Notes under the pieces: model-generated | Databases searched by the model: none | What the model saw: only the letters and a program-made list of their open reading frames with translations | Told to the model about the DNA's origin: nothing | Position numbers and translations under genes: made by a program | Part shown: in pieces, positions 21,978 through 32,881 of the stretch | Numbering within the stretch: position 1 is the first letter of the stretch | How the letters are laid out: each line of letters opens with the position of its first letter | DNA from: Pigoraptor vietnamica | Taxonomy: Eukaryota; Opisthokonta; Filasterea | Direction: 5' to 3' | Length of the DNA stretch: 46,770 bases | Assembly: GCA_943704525.1 (NCBI GenBank) | Contig: CALSCQ010000580.1 | Coordinates: 1-46,770 of the forward strand

Positions 21978-24684
21978 CTAGCCGTCGCCCTGCCCGTGCG
22001 GCTGCGGCGGCTTCGGTCCCACGCGCTCGCTCTTCCTCGAGTGCGTCTTTAGCTTCGAATTGCTGTACTTGTGGGCGTCCTTCCTGTTCATCGCGAGCTG
22101 GTTGCGGCACCCCTTGCCGCCCTCCCAGTAGCCCTGCGCCGACGTGCCGCCAACGAGCTCCCCGCCGCAGCTGCACGGCTTATTGCTGTACGACTGCTCC
22201 TTCGAACAGAATCCGCATATCATGCGATTCGCCCACGCCATTTCGTGCGCGTCGGGCTTGTTTGCCTCGTGGCACATGTCGCACGGGTACGCGCGGTTGC
22301 AGCAGGGGAAGCGCAGCCACCGGTGCGAGCGCTTGTAGTGCTTGCACGTGCCAAAGTCCGGAAGGGGGAAGCCCGGGCGAATGCTCGGGTCGTTCGGAAC
22401 CTTTCGTCGCGGCACCTTGTGGGCCGCCCCGCGCGCACCTGCAAGTGATCGGGAAGCAGGGAACAGGAAAACGTTCGTTGAGGGACTGTTGATTCGAAGA
22501 CAATATGCGGCACTCCACACTCTACGCACGGCCAATCTAATGCTCTGAAACATAACAGCTGACGGCGTCGCACTCACCGACGCCCTGCGTTTCTTTCGGC
22601 ACCACCTTGTGAAACTGCACCGACTCAATGCCCAGCCGCATTTCCTGGTGGCAACCGGCGCACTTGTGCGCGCGCGATCCGCCGACAACGGCAAGGTCCT
22701 TTCCGGCCTTCTCTGCGCCGCACTGGTAGCACTGCAGCTCAAACTCGCACTCTGGCACAACAAGCTGCGCGAGCGTGCATCCCTCGGGCTCTGCCACGGC
22801 CAGAAGCGAGCTGAACTCGTGCGCGGCAGACGGCAGAAACGACACAGACATTTCCGACGCACAGCGACCGCACTCGCCCGCGGAGGGCACGCCGGGCCGC
22901 AGACGAATCTCCGAGTTCTCGCGGCACCGTTGGCACGCGACGACGAGGAGCAGCGAGCGCGGCCGCACCATCGCAATGTTGGTGAGCGAGAGGCCGCCCA
23001 GCCGCACCTCAATCCCCTTGCGCACGGACGCGGGGTCGATGAAGAGCGAGGAAGAGCCCCCGGCACCGGATGCGTCGTCCGACTGCGAGGTTTCGTCGTC
23101 GCCGTATTCGCTGCTCTCGGACACGCGGCGCGCGTCGTCAAACAAGTGGCGCTCGTCCGGCACAGCAGCCGTTGCAGAGGGCGCGGCGTCTCTTTCCTTG
23201 CCCTTCGCCGAAGCCGACCCGCCGGCCACTCCTCCTGGCTGCGCTTGGGTGCGCACTGCGCCATCACCGTCCCGCTTCTCGAACGCGGTGCCCTTTTCCT
23301 CGCTCACACCCTCGCCTTCTTCTTCCTTCGCTCCCGAAGCGACCTTCTTCTTGAGCTCGTCCGCGCTGACAAACTTTATACCCTTCGACTCGAGCTCCAG
23401 TTCGCCGCGCATGGAGCGACCAGCCTCCAGAAAGTAGTCCTGCATCCCCTTATCCAACCACCGCAGAAAGTGGCGCACGCCCGCGCACTTGCCACCGTCG
23501 CCCGCGTGCGCTATCTCCGCCGCGATGTGTCGGCGTATGGTGCGGTTGAGGTGCGCGCGGAACATCTCGGGCATGGCCTCGTCCACAAAGTAAACGTCAA
23601 AGGGAGCGTCCGGAAAGGTGTTCGGAAGCACGAGATTGACCTTGATCGCCTTCACGTCGAACGGCCAGTCGGGATCTGACGGCGCAAAAGTGAACGCAAC
23701 GTCCGTCTGTGCGGCGCGCTTCGTCGTCTGCGACTGCGGGTACCGCCGCGAGAGCGCCGCCAGTTCTGACTCTAGCGTGACGGGCGCCGGAGGAGGCGCC
23801 GCCGGCCGCACGTGGTCGCCAGTAGCACTTCCCGGTGGTCGCCGCGGGACCGCAACGCGCGGGGATGCCGATTGTGCTTGCGCTCCTGCCTGTTGGGCAG
23901 GGGCGAGTGCGGCGGGTGGGGCCGTGGATGGACCCAAGGGAGCGTCCGGCGAGGGTGAAGACGAGGCTGCAGTCGGCGCAGGCGCTACAGCGGGGGATGC
24001 GGCGGTGCCGGTCGCCTGCTCTGCGCGTTGTTTGCGGTTATTCTGACGGCGCTCTGAAGGACGCTTAGTGCCAGATGCAGCAGCCTGTCCCGCCGATTGC
24101 GCTGGTTCGTGCGCGTCCGTGTTTGTTGACCCGACTCCCAAATCCTCAGCGCCGTTGTTCGCATCACCGCGATGCGCTTGCGCGCCCTCACCGCGCTGCG
24201 GTCTGTTGCGACGACGATTCCCCTGCGCCCCGTCCGAAACAACAGCACCACCTGCGTGCGGCGTCTCCCCACCGGCGACATCCGAAACGCCATCGCCCCC
24301 ATGCGCAAACTTACAACCCGCACCATAGCGACACGAGCCCGCGGCGAAGAAGCGGCACGGCGCCTTACGCTGCGCACCCTCCTCTCGTGGAGGTCTTGGC
24401 TGCTGCGTGTGCGGCTGTCGTTGTTGCGAAGGTGGTCGCGGTTCGCGCTGTTGCTGAGCGGAACGCGACGAGGACGATGAAGGCGCATTCACTTCCACTG
24501 ACGACGGTGTTGTGGGAGCCAGCGAAGAGGGCTGCACGTGCGCGAACGGACACCCTGCGCCCAACATACACCCCGCTGGCGTCGCAAAAAAGCGACACGC
24601 GCCACCGCTGGACCCTGCGGTGTGCACGACGCGCGAGGCCATCGGTTGGGGATTAGGCACACTGCTGCCCGCGTTCGTGGCCAT
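21978..24684 (-). CDS. Zinc-finger protein: two CCCH fingers, RWD-like region, CHY finger
   Basis: Two exons, 22578-24684 and 21978-22438, coding 855 residues. The first ATG in frame is at 24684; the longer open frame to 24705 begins with GTG. CCCH finger 1 uses C30, C39, C45, H49 (C-x8-C-x5-C-x3-H); finger 2 uses C110, C118, C124, H128. A long Pro/Ala/Gln/Ser linker follows, then an RWD/UBC-like part (VNLVLPNTFPDAPFDVYFVD, FRAHLNRTIRRHI, RHFLRWLDKGMQDYF), an acidic Ser-rich linker, three CxxC knuckles, and a C-terminal CHY finger (TCKHYKRSHRWLRFPCC, YPCDMCHEANK, MICGFCSKEQSYSNKPCSCG). CCCH fingers suggest RNA binding and CHY fingers occur in E3-ligase-like and fungal proteins; the combined role is not known to me. 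The domain set resembles fungal and protist CHY proteins. It converges on the DUF711 gene with 313 bp between stops. Confidence 0.9.
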
Positions 24685-24774
24685 CCGTTGTAAACTGTGG
24701 AGCACTTCTGCGGGCTGTCAGAGTGATGCCGCTACCGCACACAAAACAGAGCCGCGCAATGACGGAGAGAGAGG

Positions 24775-25086
24775 CTACACGAAAACGAGAAAGACGTAAA
24801 ACAATTGTCGTGTGTGTAGACCCTTTATTTTACTGACGTCACTGACACACACCCAAACCCCCACCCCTTGTAGCACTCGGTTGCAGTCCAGCTCAGTCGC
24901 GCTTTTAGAATCCACAGTGAGCCTTTCCCCCTCCAAAAAACGCAATAGTCGCTCCTGCTTGTCGATATCGGCACATTCGAGGCGCGCTATCCTCTCGTTG
25001 TGGTCTGCAAGCGTTTGCTCCTGCCGTGCCAGAACGGCCCTCGACTCGTTGATATGCCGGCGCAAATCGTGTTCGTCGCGTGCCAT
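24775..25086 (-). CDS. Possible small coiled-coil protein (doubtful)
   Basis: From an ATG at 25086 the minus strand reads 103 residues, of which about the first 74 (MARDEHDLRRHINES, LARQEQTLADHNERIARLE, DKQERLLRFLEGERL) look like a heptad-patterned coiled coil with normal GC-rich codons; the rest runs through a minus-strand AATAAA (24824-24829) and is probably not translated. A 3' intron or a different stop is therefore likely. An ATG at 25172 opens another frame. An 18-bp sequence containing the start is repeated 41 bp upstream (25072-25089 and 25113-25130), so the 5' end may have been rearranged. I do not recognise a family. Confidence 0.35.
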   Translation of the reverse strand: MARDEHDLRRHINESRAVLARQEQTLADHNERIARLECADIDKQERLLRFLEGERLTVDSKSATELDCNRVLQGVGVWVCVSDVSKIKGLHTRQLFYVFLVFV

Positions 25087-25239
25087 CCCGAGACAATCAC
25101 TGCCGCCGAGCTTTCGTCGCGTGCCATCCCCTTACGCCATGCTACGCGGAGCTTGCGTCCCTTTGTCGACATGAAAGATGTTAATGGGTCTGAGAAGTGA
25201 ATGGGATTGAACAACATTAAAAAAAATAAAGGCGACTCG

Positions 25240-25334
25240 TTACAGCTCACTCTCGATGCGCTCGTAGACGTTCTTGTCTCCGCCGTTCACGGCGTCGTTG
25301 AGGGCCTTGTCGTGGGTGATAGAGCGTAGGGTAT
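25240..25334 (-). CDS. Possible terminal exon or gene fragment
   Basis: Minus-strand frame of 30 residues ending KNVYERIESEL and TAA, preceded by an AG (GAATAG) that could be an acceptor and followed by an AATAAA-like run at 25220-25230. Codons are GC-rich at third positions like the neighbours (GAC AAG AAC GTC TAC GAG CGC ATC GAG). No convincing upstream exon joins it in phase within the 155 bp before the sialate O-acetylesterase stop, so it is either the tail of a gene I cannot assemble, an alternative last exon of the esterase, or a remnant. Confidence 0.3.
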
Positions 25335-25489
25335 CTATTCTTTAGGCGGCATGATGGCGACTCCAGTTAAATCGCCTTTAATTAATCCGCTCGTGTAAAA
25401 ATGTTGTTGTTACCGTGGCCTGTGACGTCGTGAGCTCATCTGCCGACGAACTGCATTTCGATGGCACGCGCAAATCGATGCCTGCGGTG

Positions 25490-28400
25490 TCATTCGTCCA
25501 TGTGGACGCTGCGATACCACGAGAACTTTCGGACGTGCGATTTCGCGCCGAGGATGGGCGAGTGCTCGTCCAATTCCTCGACAAGTGAGGGATCGTTTCG
25601 TCTCACTGAGACGATGCACAAGTCGCGCGGGTGGGCCCTATCGCCGGCTGTTGCAGGCCCGGTTGCCGCGGCCGGCCCGCTGCCGCCAGGGCCCTTGACG
25701 CCCTTGCGCGACGTCCTCTTCAAACGATGCGTCCAGAATAGAAGGCCGACGATTGCGGCGGCGAACGCCAAGCAGATTGCGAGAAAGGCAACGTCGAATG
25801 TGCTCGTGACGGTGTGGGAGCGCGACGGAAGGGGCGGCAGGTTGGGATCGATGGAGGGAACGAGTACGGTTGGGACTGGCGCAAACGCAACGATGGACCC
25901 GCTGCACGAAGGAGAGTGATTGCACTTAGGGCGTGGCACGTGTGTCACGAGCGACAACAAGCACCGCTCGGCTATTGAAAGTGCGTCGAAGGGCATGGCA
26001 CGTGTGTCACGAGCGACAACAAGCACCGCTCGGCTATTGAAAGTGCGTCGAATCGAAGCGCCACGACCGAAGCGACAACAGTAAACCAAAACCAGCGACT
26101 TCTCCTTTGCAACTCACTTGAAGAGCACGCTGAACGGCGGCGTCGGAAGCCCCTGTGTGTTGTAAACGGCGCACTGCGGGAGGTCGGCGTATGCGTAGCG
26201 CACGCCCGTCACGTGGTCAACGTCCTCGGGAAGTGAGACGACAACACGGTGCGGACCATCCAAACCAGTCGCGATGTGGGCGCCGGCGGCCGCGACCCAC
26301 TCGCCATCGCCGTTGGCAATTTCAAAACCGGCCGAGTTGTCGCAGCACTCGTCGCAGGCTTCCGTGCCGCGAAGTGCAATGCCTCCCTCGCCGGCGTCGA
26401 ACAGAAGCTCGATGTTGCGCAGCCTCACATTCGCACCTTTCGCCGAGGAAAACAACGTGAGACTACAGAACACATGGGACTCACTTGACGGCCGGCCCGT
26501 GCGACTGAAGCGGTTCACAGCGTGCGCAACCGAGAGCCGCTCACCTTCCCTCAACGGCACCGCGGCCATGAGGAACTTGGGACCATCGACGACGAGGTCC
26601 GTCTCGTTGTAGACGAGGGCGCGTGCGAGCAGCGCAAGGCGCGCGCCCACTGCTTGCTTGTTGCGCGGGTGGACCGAAATCAGCGGAGAATCGGGGTCGC
26701 TGCGAGCGAGTGACGCGACGGTGAGGGATCGCCAGTGCCTCGCTTCGGAGCCCTCGCGCTTCACGCACACATACAGACACATAACACACACTGCACCCCA
26801 ACGCACAGCCACACCCACACGCGCAGTGACACACAGGCACACACATGCGCACACATAACAGACACACACACACGCGCGCGCACCCGGCAATCGGCCTCTA
26901 ACACACACACAAGGGAATAGCGCCCTCACCCAAGATCGAACGTCGTCACCATGCCGACGTTCGACAGCGCCACTGAGTGCTGCACACAGGGAAAATAAGC
27001 GGCGAATCAGAACAACCTCTCTCTCGACGGCGCCCACCACGCAGGAAAGTCCACTTACCGACTGCGCCTCCCGCACGCCGACGAATCCAGTGTACGGCTC
27101 GCCCACGCCACTGATCTGCACAACCAGGAACGGGAGGTCTGTCGCGTTCACAAACTTGGCGCGCATGTCGACGATGAAGGCCTGCAGCCGGCACGCGTAG
27201 GTGTCAAGGGAGAAGCGGTTCTGCTCCCCTTGGTACCTGGGGACAACCAAGAGAGGACTGTGAACATGCGCGCAGCAGCCAGTAGAGAAGGGGCTGACGG
27301 GGAGGTGTCGCCGGGGGATTGGCGACGCACCATAGAAATCCCTTGATGGAGAGCGGCGCGAACGGCGCAATCATGCCGTTGAAGAGTTCGACTGGCGGAG
27401 TGTCGCTGCACAATAGTAACATGAAGAGGTGTAGCGTCAGCCACCATACTCTGCACGCGCGCCAGACACACGCGAGACAAGCGAACGATGCAATTTCGTG
27501 TTGGGCGTATGGTGTGTGCGTGGCCTGCGAAGCAACCCACTCGGACGTCGCGTTGATGAGGCTGTTAAGACCCTTGCACTGGAACAGCGCCTCTGGAGAG
27601 CTCCACGACTCAATGGGTGTGCCGTCAACCGCGCTGCAATGCAGGACAAACTAGCGATGAGAACGACGCAGGAACGGCTATTCGGTTGAAGAGTGTGGTG
27701 AGAACGACGGTGCACGACCGTGGCTGAAAGAGTGCGTACCTCGTGATAAGTCCCACGATGGCGTTGGGTCGGCTACGAATCAGGTCGCGCCCGAAGAAAT
27801 AGCTGTCGCAAAGAGTGGATATTAGCCACGTGGCACACAACGCGCGAGTGACACAGAACATTCTGTGTGTGTGCTTGTGTGCGCGCGCGTGCGTGTGTGT
27901 GCGTGCGTGCGAGCGTGTGGACTATGCGCCCAAGCAAGTGCATCTGAGACTCACCATGCCGCGCTCGCATACTTGAATGCCTCGCCAGTGCCGCTGTTGA
28001 CGACGGCAGGGCTCGAAACGCCCCATAAATACGGAGCCTGTGCTCGTGGAACGGCTCTACTTGAGCACGCGCGCACACAGCACGCACGTGTGTTCACATG
28101 AGTCACTCACCGCGGACTCGACGTCATCCTGAGGACTCTTGGCCCACGTGTCGTCGGCCGTAAACAGCCGCAGATTTGGATAGTGAATCGAATCGAGCGT
28201 CTCCTGTGTTGCGTTAAATGCAGCCTCCACCGACATGCGCATGTTGGACTGGCCCTGTGCGCGACGCAGAGTCAGAAGTGTGCACGCCTGTCTGTTGGGC
28301 GTCAGTCCACTGTGTGTGGGTGTGTGTGTGTGTGTGTGTGTGCGTGTGTGCGTGTGTGCGTGTGTGTGTGTGTGTAAACCCACCGAGCAAAAGAAGACGT

Positions 28401-28841
28401 CGCCAACCATGACGTTCCCAAACTTGAGCTCAGATGCCCCGGCGGTCACGTGGAGGGTGTGGGGACCGCCATGCTCCATGGGCGCAAGCACAACAGACCA
28501 CCGGCCGTCGTCCGTATCAGCCGAAACTGTCGTCACCGTCTGCCCTCCGATCGAGACCTTCACCTCGGTACTGCGAATAGTGGAGCCTGGGGATAAACAA
28601 TCAATGGCCGTCAGTCGCGCGCCACGCTTGAGGCAAGGAAGTTGCGTTGCTTATCCTCGAGGTGACGAGAACATTGTAGCCCACCCCATATGTGCGCGGC
28701 CTTCGGTACGCCCTGCAACACCATGTGGTCCGAAAAGAAAGAGGGCATCCATAGGCGCGTGAAAACGGGGGCGCCATGGACCCCGCTGAACAGAGATAAC
28801 GCAAACAGGAGATAGAAGACAATGGGACGAGGGAGGCCCAT
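25490..28841 (-). CDS. SIAE: Sialate O-acetylesterase, membrane-anchored form
   Basis: Secretory-pathway esterase predicted to remove O-acetyl groups from sialic-acid-like sugars. Twelve exons, right to left: 28685-28841, 28384-28586, 28111-28254, 27955-28037, 27740-27802, 27541-27633, 27331-27405, 27059-27236, 26930-26979, 26545-26699, 26118-26436, 25490-25901; 643 residues. Signs: signal peptide (residues 1-23, FYLLFALSLFSGVHG), the family opening FFSDHMVLQ..PKAAHIWG, catalytic serine motif CSGQSNM (S123), GTPIESWSS, FLWYQGEQN, and the histidine motif SPLISVHPRNK (H359). After the family's C-terminal beta domain (LPTPPFSVLF) the protein adds a Pro-rich stalk, a transmembrane helix (about 542-563) and a cytosolic basic tail, unlike soluble animal SIAE. 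The boundary 26436/26545 and the choice CAC at 26979 are inferred from family alignment. Intron 11 contains a 62-bp tandem duplication. Confidence 0.93.
25929..26052. repeat. 62-bp tandem duplication, SIAE intron 11
   Basis: Two nearly identical copies beginning at 25929 and 25991, each with GTGTCACGAGCGACAACAAG. Confidence 0.95.
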
Positions 28842-28890
28842 CTGATCGCCAGACGGGAGGAAATAGGAAGCTTTGCCAGTCACAAGAATT

Positions 28891-28947
28891 GGAGTACTTT
28901 TCGATAGATGCATGGCATGGAGTACTTTTCGATAGATGCATGGCATG
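28891..28947. repeat. 28-bp tandem duplication upstream of SIAE
   Basis: Perfect double copy of a unit opening GGAGTACTTTTCGATAGATG, 50 bp upstream of the SIAE ATG, so probably in its leader or core promoter. Confidence 0.95.
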
Positions 28948-29098
28948 ACAACAATATAAGTACGCGTCAGAGTGCAAAGAGCAGAGTGGTCGTTCACAAA
29001 CCGCTGAGAGGCGCTTGTCGTCCGCCAACAGAAGCGACAGAAAGTGCGCGCCTTCGTGTCACAGCATGACCCCAAAGTGCCTGTGGCACAGGAAACGA

Positions 29099-29178
29099 CC
29101 AATCAGAAAATTTCTTACCGCGATACCAAAAATATAAACCAATCAGAAGTGAGATCTGAAGAAATCCAACCAATCAGA
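29099..29178. promoter_or_regulatory. Three CCAAT boxes (NF-Y-type)
   Basis: CCAATCAGA occurs three times, at 29099, 29139 and 29170, spaced 40 and 31 bp. CCAATCA is the classical NF-Y target. They sit 258-337 bp upstream of the SIAE start codon, in reverse orientation relative to that gene. Confidence 0.6.
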
Positions 29179-29525
29179 CGCACGAGGAACGGAGAGCTAA
29201 TTATAGACACTGTTGTGACGGGAGCACTAGGGGAGGCAGAACGACTGACAGAAGCGCACAGAAAATGCGTGTGCGTACGTGTGTATGTGCGTGTGAGTGT
29301 GCGTATGAGTGTGCGTGTGCGTGTGCATGTGCGTGTACAACTGATTCACCTCTGTGTGTAATTGAGGTGCTTAGACAAACATAGACATCGAGTTGAGCCC
29401 ACTACTGTCACAATGAAAAGTAAGCACAGGTGCATACGCCCACTTGAACGACAGCACAAGCGCAGGACTCCAATGGCATTGACAAAATCAGTTGAAGCAT
29501 CTGGCACAAAAACGCACACCTAACA

Positions 29526-29576
<51 letters not shown>

Positions 29577-30224
29577 TCGAGATTGCATCCGACAACTCAC
29601 CTACGTTCACACTCGCACTTAGGCCGATCCATTCTAGACCGTCCAGCAACGCATTGCACAGTCGAACGGCATTGAAGGCATGCATTGGGTGCACACAGTT
29701 CGGCACGACTCACTCATGGCCTACTGGCGTGTCTGACAACGATGCGGACAACGGGTCGGCAACCTAACTGTGTCCCCAAGCGTGTAGCTTTCTCGACTTC
29801 AGAGCAAGATTGTTTCCGGCGCTTAATTGTAAGCTACCATGGATAGTGGGCAAAATACCAAACTGCCGAGCGGGCCTTCAACGCTCAATTGGCGTCGCCA
29901 CTCTGGATGCCTTGTTCCGAAACGGCGATGCGGCGTCTCGGCACGACCGTGATCGATCCACCCCGGATGTGCGCCAGGCATCACTCGCGTTGTTCAAACG
30001 CCCCTTGCCTCTCCTGCCCTCGCCGAGCACTTCTTTCCTTCTCTCTCACGATGTGTCGCGCTCGTCTTCCGCTTTGGGTGTGGAATTAACCAGGCTTATG
30101 GGGGTGTTGCGTTCACTCTTGTGGTAACAGAGCACGCGTGATACTCAGATATCGGAAGGAATGGATTCCTTCCACTGCCTCTATTCCTTCCAATACTCAC
30201 TCACGCAACACTCACATACACCCA

Positions 30225-30425
30225 AGCAACACACGCACACGCACGCACACACACACACACGCACGCACACGCACACACACACACACACACGCACACGCTC
30301 ACACACACACACGCAAGCGACACACACACACACGCAAGCAACACACACATACACACACACACACACACGCACACACACACGCAAGCAACACACACACCCA
30401 CAAGCAACACACACACACACAGCGC
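30225..30425 (+). repeat. CA microsatellite with CAAGCAACA interruptions
   Basis: Interrupted (CA)n with regularly placed GCAAGCAACACA units, ending 70 bp before the TATATAAGG. Confidence 0.9.
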
Positions 30426-30495
30426 GCAAGTATATTCGCCCACCACACCGTGAAGCGTGCGCGCAGCCACGTCGACACTGCGCGCCGTCCATGTG

Positions 30496-30504
30496 TATAT
30501 AAGG
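30496..30504 (+). promoter_or_regulatory. Candidate TATA box
   Basis: TATATAAGG, 75 bp before the ATG at 30579 and flanked by GC-rich DNA. It is the clearest TATA-like site in the window; its position suits transcription toward the GTPase-like gene. Confidence 0.5.
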
Positions 30505-30743
30505 CCTTGTTCGCGCACATCCTCCAAATCGTGTTTAATTTCGCAGTCTTTTTTTCGAACACTCTCCCTACCCTCACTATGTCACAGTGTTCCGCCAACC
30601 CCGCGCTAAGCAACACCGTTACAGATCCCACGAAGGCGCACTGAGAGACCGCGCCCGCCGCTAAGCCGTCATGGCTCGCGAAGCTTTATCTATTTTTTTT
30701 CGACGACGGAGTGAGCCGTCCCCGCATCGTCCTCAACGACAAC

Positions 30744-32455
30744 ATGACCGCGGACCTTGCGACGGCCCTCGCCGGTCTCGAGACGACTCTTCAGGAGCCG
30801 CTGCGCAGCGCGCTGCGAAATGCCGTCGGTCCTGACAAGGAGTGCGTGTGCATTCTGCTCATGTGCGCGAGCGGACTGGGGAAATCGTCGGTCATATGGT
30901 ATATCTTTGGTTCGGACTCTGTCACGTGTGTCACGGGGCGACCGGGCACGCAAGGGATCGTCGAGTATAACCACGCGACGGCCAACATTCGCTTTGCCGA
31001 CACACAAGGGCTCGAAAGGAGCGAGTCGTGGTTTCGCCGCGGTGGCGTGCGTGCCATCGCAAAGTACATCGACCGCTGCGAGCAGAATGGGGACGACAAA
31101 ATCGATATCTGCTGGTACTTTGTGGACCGGTGGAATACGGACAGCGACACGGTCGCCGTGCGCGAGCTGCTTCGGCGCAAGATCCACATCATATTCGTCA
31201 TCCCGAAGTGCGATCACGCGACAACAGGGCGAGGACATTCGCCGTGTCATCGCGGAAGAGTACGGAAAGCTGACGAAGGCGCGCGCGGACATCGTCCCCA
31301 TTCAGACGCCCCCAAAGGACGCAACCACGCCGCCGCCGACGGAGTGCCTGAAGTGCCGCGGGTCGCGGTTTTCGTTTGACCGCAGCGTTGGGGCGGAGGC
31401 GTTTTGGGTGTGCCAAGGAAGCTCGTGCGATTGGCGCAGTCCCATGCGCGAGTGCGTGGGACACGAGCAGCTCATGGAGCTGACGATTGCTGCCCTTCCT
31501 CCGGTGAGTTGTTGTGGACCGAACTCACACACACACACACACGCAAACACAACATACACACACACACACACACACACGCACACGCGGCGCGCGCGCTCCA
31601 CACCCCGTACACAAGCGTTGAAAAAAACACCGCACTCGCATGCAAACCTACATTTCGATGCGCACGTGCTCACCCATCAAACACGCTTGCATTGCACGTC
31701 GCAGGGCCGCGCACGTCTCACGGTTATCTCGGCGCAGCAGGTCGCGTTTGAAGCGAAGAAGATGACGGCGCTGAGGCACGTGTACCTGGCCGCAGCGTCA
31801 GCCGCTGTTGCGGGCGTCATTCCGTTGGGGTTGTACTTTTTCATCCGAAAAATCTGCCGAGACCTCGAAGCGGAGATTGCGAAGATATATCAGATCCCCG
31901 AGAAACAGGTCGCGGACGTGCTCGCGGGGAATGGGGCGACCGACGAAGCGGAGGACTTCATGAATTTGCAGAAGATGGTCGACTACCTGCGTACCAAGGT
32001 GGTAAATGGTGAGGGTACGCGCGACCGCACGCTCGCAGCTACGCTCGCATGTACGCACGCACGCACGCACTCACACACACAGACATACACACTCCCTGAC
32101 AGCACCCGCACTCATAAAACTTGAAGTCGTGAGAGTAATTAGCTCGCCTGCGGTTTGCCTTCCCACAGCGGACGTGCGTTTAGTCGAAGTGGTTAAAATA
32201 CCCGCGGCATCGAGCGGACACCTGGGTGGTCTCTCCGCGCTTACGGCGTTGGAGTCTCTGGTGGCCGCGACGAGTGTGGTGGCAATAGGATTTTCCGCCA
32301 TTTCGCGCTGCGAGTCGCACTACCGCCGCCAGAACGGGTTGGGCGAGTCTGTGCAGGCGACGCGTGCAAGGGGCGAGGACACGTCTGTACGCGCCCGGTT
32401 GTCGAGGGCGTGGCAAGATTTGGGACAGGATGGTCGCAGCGCGGCGAAGCGGTGA
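30744..32455 (+). CDS. P-loop GTPase-like protein with zinc-ribbon-like insert and membrane segment; frame irregular
   Basis: Coding signal in pieces: 30744 to about 31220, continuing one frame over to 31503, then 31705-32008 and 32169-32455. The first piece holds a P-loop (CASGLGKSS), DTQGLE as G3 and VIPKCDH as G4, the layout of Era/septin-superfamily GTPases related to DUF697-type proteins. The second holds a four-cysteine knuckle (CLKCRG ... WVCQGSSCDW). Exon 31705-32008 has a hydrophobic segment (YLAAASAAVAGVIPLGLYFFI) and a Lys/Glu-rich helix; the last exon has a second hydrophobic stretch. Around 31200-31240 the frame moves by one base without a good intron, since splicing it out would lose G4; this is either a real lesion or a sequence error. 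An ATG at 30579, 83 bp downstream of TATATAAGG, is in the same frame but separated by an in-frame TGA at 30642. More exons may lie between 32460 and 33455. Confidence 0.6.
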
Positions 32456-32848
32456 AATGGGAACTGCTCTGTCCTCGTGTTGTCCGAAGGGGAGCTTCGT
32501 GAAGAAAGCGTTCGAAGCGTTCGAGCGGATCGTGGTCAGGGTTGAGCCCGACGCTGAAGATCTCAAGAGCGCCGAGTGAAGGGAGACACACGTACACCCC
32601 CGTGCAGGCGAGTGCGCCGGCCGTGGCACTGAACACGGAAAAGCTTATCTCGAACTGTACTGACTGCTCGTCTGTCGCGGTTGCAGGTTATTGGCGGAGT
32701 GCGCCGGCGGCACTTCAGATTCGGCAGCCGGCTTCGAGCGATGGTTCGTGTGATTTCGATACTAAAAAGCCTCAGATGTTTCAAACACGGACAAGCCCGC
32801 CGGCACTTGTGAGGGAGCCCTGCACAACTGGCGTGAAAACTCCATCAG

Positions 32849-32881
<33 letters not shown>

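Larger units (their letters stand above)
28842..30578. promoter_or_regulatory. Divergent gap between SIAE and the GTPase-like gene
   Basis: 1.7 kb. A 28-bp tandem duplication (28891-28947) and three CCAATCAGA boxes (29099-29107, 29139-29147, 29170-29178) lie within 340 bp of the SIAE start; a CA array spans 29530-29571 and a larger one 30225-30425. A TATATAAGG at 30496-30504 faces the GTPase-like gene. I saw no convincing gene in 29200-30490. Confidence 0.6.

Noticed and set aside
22609-23679. Plus-strand frame of 356 residues
   Set aside because: Antisense shadow of the CCCH/CHY gene, which has clear fingers.
29810-30127. Plus-strand frame of 105 residues
   Set aside because: No ATG, no motif, poor codon bias.
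31193-31223. A 31-bp intron to explain the frame change in the GTPase-like gene
   Set aside because: It would be in phase, but would remove the conserved G4 motif and is shorter than any other intron here.
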